64,000 nt of DNA from Tribonema minus (taxonomy: Eukaryota > Sar > Xanthophyceae > Tribonematales > Tribonemataceae), in NCBI GenBank assembly GCA_017506865.1, contig JAFCMP010000033.1:186001-250000 (forward strand), given 5' to 3'. The notes below the pieces were generated by a model. That model did no database searches, was not told where the DNA came from, and saw nothing but the letters and a program-made list of their open reading frames with translations. A program made the translations under genes and the position numbers. Below, in pieces: positions 58,101-64,000 of the stretch. How positions within the stretch are numbered: position 1 is the stretch's first letter; every line of letters starts with the position of its first letter.

Positions 58101-58451
58101 GCCTGCAGGCCCGTGTGCCAAGTGGAAAAGCCATAGTTGGTGGCTTTTGCCAGCGCGTCTTGCTGCTCCTCCACGGTGACTGTATGGCACTCTGTATGTT
58201 ACACTTCCTGGCATATGATGAGAGGCTCCCTATGTTCGGTCATTGCTCAGCATATCAGAGTGTCAGTTGAGAACTGTCTGTGAGACCCTTCTTGTGCTGA
58301 AAGGTTCGGAGCCCTTGGGCTTGAACTTGGGGCAGGGGTTCACAACAACACTGACAATGGAATGAGAGATAAGACAAGCAGAGGAGCCGACCTGAAGCCA
58401 ACCCAAGAGACCTCCATGGTGTCCACAAGTAAGAACACTGCCTTAACTATA
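52175..58451 (-). mobile_element. near-complete LINE with OTU protease and RLE endonuclease
   Basis: The element reads on the minus strand. It consists of a 5' leader, one long frame (58174-52454) and about 280 bp of 3' region holding related direct repeats (TCTGCGGCAAA near 52173, TCTGCGGCAAAT near 52203, TTTGCGGCAAAT near 52319). A 10-bp direct repeat ACCCCTAATC at 52165-52174 and 58452-58461 may be its target duplication; the ends are set from this and remain tentative. The uninterrupted frame suggests a young, possibly still competent copy. Confidence 0.75.
52454..58174 (-). CDS. LINE polyprotein: OTU protease, RT, CCHC, RLE
   Basis: The single frame of 1,906 codons encodes the protein that nicks target DNA and reverse-transcribes the element RNA. 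Residues about 45-250 look like an OTU cysteine protease, with GNGNC (Cys 55) and GHFELLV (His 243). A cysteine/histidine-rich part starts at RCPLC and continues to about residue 480. The reverse transcriptase spans roughly 880-1200: GKAGGLDGLRYEHLL, RRPIACSSVWRRLLG, QLDCENAFNSV (Asp near 1031), GCQQGDPLGPLYF and FLDDLNVL (catalytic DD near 1138). Near 1680 is a CCHC knuckle (CPWRC, H, C), then a PD-(D/E)XK-like nuclease with RADTVIDPG and IVLDTSV. No apurinic endonuclease or RNase H was noticed. The layout matches RLE-type LINEs (R2/NeSL/CRE group); the precise clade is not decided. A nested methionine start is possible but 58174 is the first. Confidence 0.88.
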   Translation of the reverse strand: MEEQQDALAKATNYGFSTWHTGLQALHKQALGENTATLARGGELRPVSNVGNGNCLIHTALHGIGSVAVEHGLPAPALVIAMREALLDGMVAYVTQGAGKQGASMSSMRQLTAHAAAQPACTREQFDTYGTRARCLAIEYGTNETDSKDSGHTLLLQRLQEEGVWGRPLGLSVWAIVAAVYAVSVTVWQAKPQATGSTQKSTGLVLAQLMGLPAVFAPATPAQPDCHLDVLWTPPGLYTNVGHFELLVAPAAAPPLPTTMTASATTQADSTHITAPSRTQPRTALQLPQQPEPLRCPLCTLAFWQLGQKEDSKQRGKLSAASRMAPVVAHFNGGSCTRSMLNPEASTSHCQQNPAAAYAKGIRQQVDHDPSGDRAPSGSSTCSTGAHHAKHVQEMSTMYGCTAEDFLRAVRKLSACTGACGLVHMSASAGQRQCALTSPCHTCRRNGSAPTRARPAVPPGQSEGGGAGSDGAAAAAGAAAATPPKLPAVPASGAANSKSSKKRPAATATGAQRRRRTAAAAAPPSSAGSRTQSDSLRLQDSSPPRGTAVGWADMDVDPPDDAASPPPPTTTTSGRPSKPQARASLAWDLSTPSVVHALDQTNEADLLLLRFTTTANPFRTQLQCTQWARLVEHATRLLADATDSAREAARVRLHHGAGAFAHQVSQTLVQRGYRLLHLLAAMAFGRQPEGTGMPPAARLAALLSGDFAELLRKTLSAAAALRAPKPNNAAMASAQTNFDADWTEADSRQQTACAALSGKRRGVGLAAARLEAREACAPADEVTAQVLAAKHPETGTRPGVVDTPMEQVRGLVRDARRHCLHSAGVATTTGPAGSGSPVFESGQAHDHSDRPEDAASAAGRRLEVEAADILSTLSAAGAGKAGGLDGLRYEHLLMAAGPGAPVKAATRPVSSASPGLAGDSESDVMEPAFAHHLAKVFTTLLVEPELLPEQSQRLLRAAALSGIGQKRRPIACSSVWRRLLGSTAARSVKGKISGLLASMSQFGVGYRSGVEHVAARARVWHELYGTTIQLDCENAFNSVDRAAIVRGLMLFCPELLPHFESVYCGDTAPEMRVEVNGEARIICSHLGCQQGDPLGPLYFAVAAAFLLFYPDGVNATPGSMPAYGHSTAEPPAPHCAFLDDLNVLQAAYFDDAAAAGVAEVIRRLAAGGLRVRPDKSLAIAMRGTVFDEAARARLRALDIPFVDTTMPESSQGFTSVGVPVGHPAYVHAAMSKHLVDAGTWRLSWQLAGMARHHLQAAQFILRRSLTKRMGFLARVVDTALSETWLHAFDGFCAWTLERMLHLHGCSTAAAMKSHLLAACTAGDNEEASSGSVLVLPRLGPPELTDIAVPLRASRLPERRGGLGMPLLGLLAPAAYTAQACTTLRPAIIHATVAAGALRLGTDEHGAVTWFAQHSCAIREDQGLPPIIEAVRRSTRALTADGGEKSRTAVAEQLPASLLRWAADTTAAASTLPTAVQAIYAATAVTETVTTEPAPHTHGIVPGAEAAAAAATVPGPQAAAAAAPSTPAKTQTSAEESSCSGGQEDDDDDWEAYADEICRKVVPRRRRGHFTHGLQAGLSNVLRRQYEDCLVEDLEAASAGAVGKPTQAAPIGDSRDTSRRRQQASARVLAQLRSQRASGAMAWMSVPPTANDRPGAAPMSSMAAATMILIAIFIDGWGIQGEVCPWRCSDVSPTSTHAISCPSQHIRGHNATHTAQKRCLQRILRQHHVSIVRNEDASVFKVPGYRADTVIDPGCLHFSSAYRNKGIVLDTSVRAPTASSNLTGRTNASNTDGYAAGVGEDAKVKHHTGTLTSSWAFVPFVQESYGRLGKQTSLFVKELAMHSALCSGGGKADVLRKAGLAKRQILIELSISLARELAERVMAYTRGARMLGCVAAPVSKLLGHSAD

Positions 58452-59539
58452 ACCCCTAATCGTTTCACTGGCAAACCAAGAGCAGGCTTTTTACCCAGCC
58501 CCACGCTCGTGAGCCGATCGCTCCTACTTAGTTTACACGAGCTACCGAGCTGCAGTGCACGTCGCTGCGGGACGTAATGCTTTCATTCATCTTACACTCG
58601 CCTACACACACATACATGCCTTCACATACTCGCCATCCTCTCATTTGTATTTTCATCTTCAGACTTATTCGTCCACCGTAGGCACATGCGTGATGCGGAC
58701 GCGCTAGCGTGTGTTGTCATTCGTGCTGATATAATGAAACAAGAGAGAGAGATAGCACGCGGGAATCTGGGCTTCTAGCTGTCCAAACCAGCTGATTGCG
58801 TCAGATCTTCTGTTGCGTCGTTCCCAGCCGATTTCGACGAGCAGACACTTAACAGCTGTGCCTTAGCTGTGTGAGCAGCCCTCGCTCGAGTGCTCGCGTT
58901 TGTGTTCCATGCCAGCCGCGGCTCACACATCCGGCATGCTGTGCATGGCGTCCTTGTCTAGCATTGGCATAGAGATGATGAGGTTGTATGTCGGCGCGCC
59001 TTAGGGCGGTTGGCAGAGTGGGCTTGAGCGGTTACCCATACCCCCCCCCTTTGTTTCTCAGCACCACCGTGCGTGGTGTAATCGACTTATGGTACCCGAA
59101 GTCGTCTTGCGGATGGTGTCGGCGTCTGCTTGTGTCGCCCGGTCCAGAGCGACAGCGATGGGCATCAGAGAGGATGCAGAAAGAGAGTTGGTTGTGTGTC
59201 AAATCCACAACGGCTAGACACAATGCTAGAATTTGAGACGTTAAACTGTGCAATCACGTATGCGGGCATGGACCTCTCGTAGACTGCCTTAGCGTATTTT
59301 TTTTGCACGCGTGGCCAGGCTCTGCATGTTGGTGGTAGTGTGGGAACCCACCAGTGCAGATGGTCGCTGGCGCGCGAGAGTGCAGGCAACCAGCATATTG
59401 TGAAAGTGGTGGTTGTCTTGATGTGCTGATCCATGCTGGCATATGTATGGGCACCAGAGCACACGAAATTTCACTACCTGCGTGATTAATTTGATGGAAT
59501 TTATGGCGAGCTGTCTGACAGCAACTCTGTGCTGGTTTT

Positions 59540-59622
59540 CAGACATGGGCTCTTTTGAAAAAGGAAGGAGGGTAGGTTGGACGATGAGGCTAGACTACAC
59601 TAATAGTAAGAGCCCATGTCTG
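59540..59622. repeat. perfect 15-bp inverted repeat
   Basis: CAGACATGGGCTCTT at 59540-59554 is exactly inverted at 59608-59622, with a 53-base loop. It could be a small fold-back element or an RNA hairpin. Confidence 0.6.
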
Positions 59623-59776
59623 TACCAAATGCCTCTAGTGGCACGGTGATGAAGTGTGATGACACTGCGTACGTGTTGCACACGTGGTATACATGTCCTG
59701 CAGTCTGGGTTCTTTGTTTTGACATGCGGGTATGTGTTGGGACGCATTGCTTCGGCATGCACCTCGAGTGTGACTT

Positions 59777-59875
59777 ACCTCCCCACCATAGGAGCTCGCA
59801 CGCACCGTGAAAGTGTTTGAGTGCTTTTAGTGTGTCAGTGATTACCTCCCACCATAGGGGCTCACACGCACTTTG
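59777..59875 (+). repeat. two-copy tandem repeat
   Basis: TTACCTCCCCACCATAGGAG followed by CTCGCACGCAC near 59777 recurs near 59842 as TTACCTCCCACCATAGGGGC followed by TCACACGCAC, giving a period of about 65 bp. Confidence 0.55.
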
Positions 59876-61959
59876 AGCGACATTGAAGTGTTCTGAGTGG
59901 ATCACCTTCTCACCAAAGAAGGCTCCATCCATGAAATATTGAATGAAGCAAGATGCTGTGCGACTGTATCCTCACACATAGAGGACAAGTCAATGCAGTG
60001 CATCGCGAGCGAGTTAGCATCGCTGTACTACTCTAACCTCGCGGAATGAGGACGGGTCAATGACAGTGCGTAGGGTTTTAACCGTTTCGGCGGCGCCCTG
60101 AATGCTGATGTACAGTATAACCAAATTCTATACACGACAGGAACATGCTGCACCAGCACGTGCCCACATGTGAATTTTGGTGAGCTTTGTTGAACGAATG
60201 GGCAGTATTACCAATGTTGCGTTGTAGGCTTAATGCCTCGCACGTATGGTTTGTTGACTGCACCTTAGCTAAGTCACGCGACCTACAGCCGTGAATACGG
60301 TGGCAGGTGCTGTAATACACGGAGAGTCGTGAATGATGAAATGAATTCAGATGCTTTGGCATCAGAACTTCAAGTTGAACTGCTGAGTTTGAAACAAGGG
60401 GCCTGAGAGCAGGCAGGTGTGACAGCCTTGTGGCGGATATACACTGTGCACTTGACAAAGTGTCTCCACGTGTGTCAGGCAAACTTCACCCTTGGTGCAA
60501 GCGCTCAACAGCAAGTTATCAGTGGGAGGCCTTGAGCAGTGATTCAGTTACTAAGGCACTAGTTGAACTGAATCCTGACCTGACCTTTGGTGGCCCGCCC
60601 GTGCGCAGATTACGCAAGCGAGCCATTTATCAAGGTCGAGGCGGCTCGAGAGTGGATGGTGGTGGCGCAGCCTATGTGGAGGGCTAAGCTGCGTTGCTGG
60701 AGAGCTGAGACTTTGGCGTCTATACGGAGCTCAAAGGTGTGGGTGCGAGCAGGCCCGGGTACCACCGCAGCTTTCAACCTGACAGTGTTTGGCATGCTGA
60801 TAAATGCAGTTCAGCGAGCTACAGTACCCGTTTCTGAGTGTCGTGTTCCTCGCTGCCCTGAGCACTGCTTCTTTTTGAATCGCTTGTGATGGGTACAAAG
60901 AGCGTGTATGATGCCAACTGCATGCATGGCCTTGTTGTGGAAGGAATCCTGGGACACCCCCAGTTGACCTTGCAAACTGCGTGGCTGATGTGCAGATTGA
61001 TGCTGGCCCAGTGCATGAAGCGCGAGTGCTGTCATTGCACGAAATGGCTGTCTTGTTCACATTCACATGTGACTTGCCAGTCAAGGCCACCGTTGAGGAC
61101 ATGAAGTTATGACTTGTGAATTTGCCATGCCTCAAATGGCGTTTCACGTTTGCTGTAACGCTCTTGGGCTCTGGCGTGTTTGATCTCCCAGCGAATACCT
61201 TGTTTTCCCAAAGGTGTATGCTTGGACCACGACTCGGTCGCCGCCCCCCCCAGTAAATGGTGTCGAGTCAGGGAGTCAATATGCATGTGGCAGAGTATTC
61301 CAAAGAGCATGAGTGGATCAAGGCTAGGATTGCTGCTATCAATGCACAAGGCGATGCTTGGCAGTACGCAGTTTCGCCTATGTGATTTGTGCAGAAGGCT
61401 TGAATACTGGCCCGTGAGCTAAGTCAATTCAAGATCGCGTATGGACCGTGATGAAGTTGAACTTGAACTTGAAGTGCGAAGCCAATGTCAGCGACCCATG
61501 CCAGGTGTCTCCATACCACAGAGCCCTGATGTAGGTGAACTGGAACTTCATCAGAACCCTCATGAAGTGGCTCGTCGTAAGGAGTCGCGTAACTCATGTG
61601 TAAACGCCACAGCCGCGATGCGCCATGATGTGACCAGGGACCCCCATACCACGGAGGACCCTGCTTCCATCAGGCCAGGCAAAGGGGTTGTACTGTACTC
61701 CCACATGGAACGCCCAGCAAACAATGCATTGGCAGACTACTAGCGCGAGCGCAGCAGCGAAGAGTGTTTTTAAAGAGCGGGACTTTTTTTTTTTTGTCAT
61801 TGCTCGACCCTGAATTGGAGGTCAGCATTATGTCAGTCACTGAAGCAGCTGAAGTCTTTGAAAGAGCAATTTGCGCTCTAGAGAAGGGGGACCATTCAGT
61901 GACAGAACTGGCGGACGAACGTACCTAAGTGAAGGTTAAAGGGGTGTGTACCTGACACT

Positions 61960-63400
61960 GCGGTTTGGCAACAAGTTGGTGAGGCACAAGTTCAAGTGAT
62001 GAACTTGCCCATCACAGCCATATTGGGCAGTGACTTCTTGGCTAGCTTGACATACGAGCCATTGTGACTTGAGGGCCCCGCGTTGAAGATGAATCTTAGA
62101 TGATCAGTAGCTCCGCTGTGAGGAGGCTGCAGCAGAGTGGTGTGATGCAAAGATGTCGGGCAACGTGCGGAGGTACCAGCCAGTGACCCACCACTGGCAC
62201 CACACCGCAGTGTGTCCCGAAGAAGACATAGTGATTCCTGCACACACAGAGATCAATGTTGAAGTTGCCATATTGTGCCCCGGTCAAAGGTGTCCACCTC
62301 TATTCCGCGGCGACTTGCACTAAGGAGGTCACGTTGAAGTTATGGGAGCGCAGGGTGAGAGCAGCCATGTCGGTTGACACGGTTGGCTCACACAACCCAA
62401 TGAGCGCAATTAATGAGGTTCTATCAGCCAGTACTAATAGCCAGGACCACCGTTGTAGGTGAAACCATGCCTGTGCTGCGTGAGGATATCATTGAGTTGG
62501 AAGATGAGTGAAAAGAAGAAGAACTGCGAGAGACAATCCATACGATTGGTTGTGCACACGATATGAAAACGCCTGGTGGCAGGCCATACGCAACGCATTT
62601 CATGAATGTGATTCGCGGGTTTTTACGAATATTGAAATGATCATGATGTGCACAGGACGCAAAAAGCCCGATGTTGACAAACCCCACAAAGTTTGACATT
62701 GACACGGGGAATGCGGTGCCTATTACTGAAAGCGCAAGACGCTAGGTTCCAGAAGGAAGCATGTACTGCAGTCCAGTCTTGGTTACAACTATAGACAGGC
62801 CTGGTGACAAGATTCAATTTTACGTTTCAGCGGTTAAACGCTGTTAGCGGTTGAACATTGTTACAAACGCAACAGTACAACGAGTAGAAGTTTGAGCAAC
62901 AGATGACATGTGGTGCATCAGATGAGGGCCAAGTTACATGTCGTCTTTTGACATGGCAGCTGGCTATTGTCAGATACCATCGTGCGAGTGTGAAGAGCTG
63001 ACAATATCGCATACCGCGCGCCAGACGCCGGAATGTAACCTTACAAGGTGGTACCATTAAACCCATATTCGGAGTGGTGAACTTGCCGGCGCACGCGCCC
63101 AATGCAAGCACCCTTGACTCCACGCTGGGAGCGTATGCAATGGCGTATGTTGATGACGTGCTCATATATGATGACTCCATGGAGGCACATATTGCACACA
63201 TCAAAAACGCGTTCGTCAAGGTGACAGAGGCCTGGGCTTAGTGTGACTCGACACAAGTGCCAGAGGCGTCAGAATTCAATTGAATTTATGAGACGCAGTG
63301 TAGGAGCAGGAGGCATTCGCCCAGACCCTGATAAGGTCCAAGCAAATGACCGACATGGATGCTCCCTAGACTTGAAGTGCGTTTAAATGGCAAGGCAATA
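61960..63400 (+). mobile_element. Ty3/Gypsy-type LTR retroelement fossil
   Basis: Recognisable parts are a retropepsin-like piece near 62.0 kb and a Ty3/Gypsy reverse-transcriptase piece near 63.1-63.2 kb, in that order on the plus strand. It is clearly broken, with many breaks (on the order of ten or more), and looks old. I found no pair of long terminal repeats; the borders are approximate, and the element may extend in either direction, including past the window end. Confidence 0.7.
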
Positions 63401-64000
63401 GGTTGACCGAAACCTGGCATCACAGTGACGTCATGCTCTGTACTAGGTTACTTCAACTACTGAAGTGTTACTTCGCAAAAGCTAGCTACTACGCTAGTAG
63501 TTTTGGCGACATTGAATGCAGATGCGGTAAAGAACACTGTCTGCAGATGGCAAAATGGGGGCAGAGTGCCTGCGCACCCCTGAAAGGTCATGACACAGCG
63601 CTCAGCAAAGACTTAAGTGGATGAAGTGCTGTAAACCGATGCCCTCTCAGACTGCCTGCTGTGGCATACTGACGCAAATCAAAACGGTAGAAGCACATAG
63701 CGACAAGGAATATGCACCTGCGGCACGCCACAGGCGCACAGTAAATGGGAGGGAGGAAATAGAAGTGGTAGTGGGGTAACTTCGTGCAAAACGCCAAGAG
63801 CGCTACCGCACTGGAGTATTTGGTCGTAGTGCCATCACTGAGCACTCAAACCTTTTTTTTTTACCACACTTATGGGGGAACCCACCACAGTGATGATATA
63901 TGAAACAACCTTGCGATGGCTCCTGGCTTCGCAAGCGTAATGAGAGATGCTGAACAGCATCATTGCACAACATGCGATGGTTGTTGATGTTACAAGACCA
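63401..64000. other. window end, nothing assigned
   Basis: No gene or repeat is recognised with confidence; part may belong to the preceding fossil. Confidence 0.3.

Larger units (their letters stand above)
58462..61900. other. no host gene recognised
   Basis: Many short overlapping frames, none with a family feature. Small repeats are listed separately. The part after about 60.4 kb may belong to the decayed element that follows, but I cannot show it. Confidence 0.35.

Noticed and set aside
60430-61743. Additional parts of the Ty3/Gypsy fossil
   Set aside because: Position would allow it, but no diagnostic feature was seen, so it was not included in the element.
1-64000. tRNA, rRNA genes and CRISPR arrays
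   Set aside because: No cloverleaf with a T-arm GGTTCRA box in the right place, no rRNA core and no regularly spaced identical repeats were seen by eye.

Overview
The window is eukaryotic nuclear DNA. It has long genes broken into many short exons with GT-AG and occasional GC-AG introns, TTAGGG-type telomeric repeats inside the sequence, glutamine- and glycine-rich low-complexity exons, and several kinds of transposable element. Two genes encode long arrays of ankyrin-like repeats with the WARANGCPW signature. From general knowledge that repeat type is common in predicted proteomes of algae, notably photosynthetic stramenopiles, and in some giant viruses. An algal (perhaps xanthophyte or brown-algal) nuclear genome is my best guess, but nothing here proves it.

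Layout. 1-7.6 kb: the C-terminal half of a NEMF/Rqc2 ribosome-quality-control gene (+), whose introns are full of duplicated pieces of its own exon borders. 7.6-13.7 kb: gene-poor, with a truncated reverse-strand LINE carrying a restriction-like endonuclease (9.65-10.5 kb). 13.8-19.2 kb and 31.4-36.0 kb: two diverged copies of one segment, each with an ankyrin-repeat gene followed by the same non-coding or weakly coding sequence. Between them sits a 10.5-kb Mutator-like DNA transposon (20,016-30,517) with 63-bp perfect terminal inverted repeats and a 10-bp target duplication. 37.1-51.0 kb: two housekeeping-type genes head to head, TAP42/IGBP1 on the minus strand and an R3H-SUZ RNA-binding protein on the plus strand, their start codons 154 bp apart. 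52.2-58.45 kb: a reverse-strand LINE with one uninterrupted 1,906-codon frame joining an OTU-type protease, a reverse transcriptase and a restriction-like endonuclease. 58.5-64 kb: no host gene recognised; the end holds a decayed Ty3/Gypsy fossil.

Three themes stand out. (1) The Mutator-like element encodes a FAR1-type transposase that appears fused to a PDZ domain after its SWIM finger, and it carries a second, convergent spliced gene of unknown function. (2) In both large host genes, exon-intron junctions have been tandemly copied into the adjacent introns again and again, leaving arrays of decoy splice sites and partial exons. (3) The host genes present act in RNA and protein quality control (NEMF), phosphatase regulation (TAP42) and mRNA regulation (R3H-SUZ); I see no operon-like functional link beyond the shared promoter of the last two. 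Exon models were made by eye from splice signals, reading phase and remembered protein families; no alignment or database search was run.
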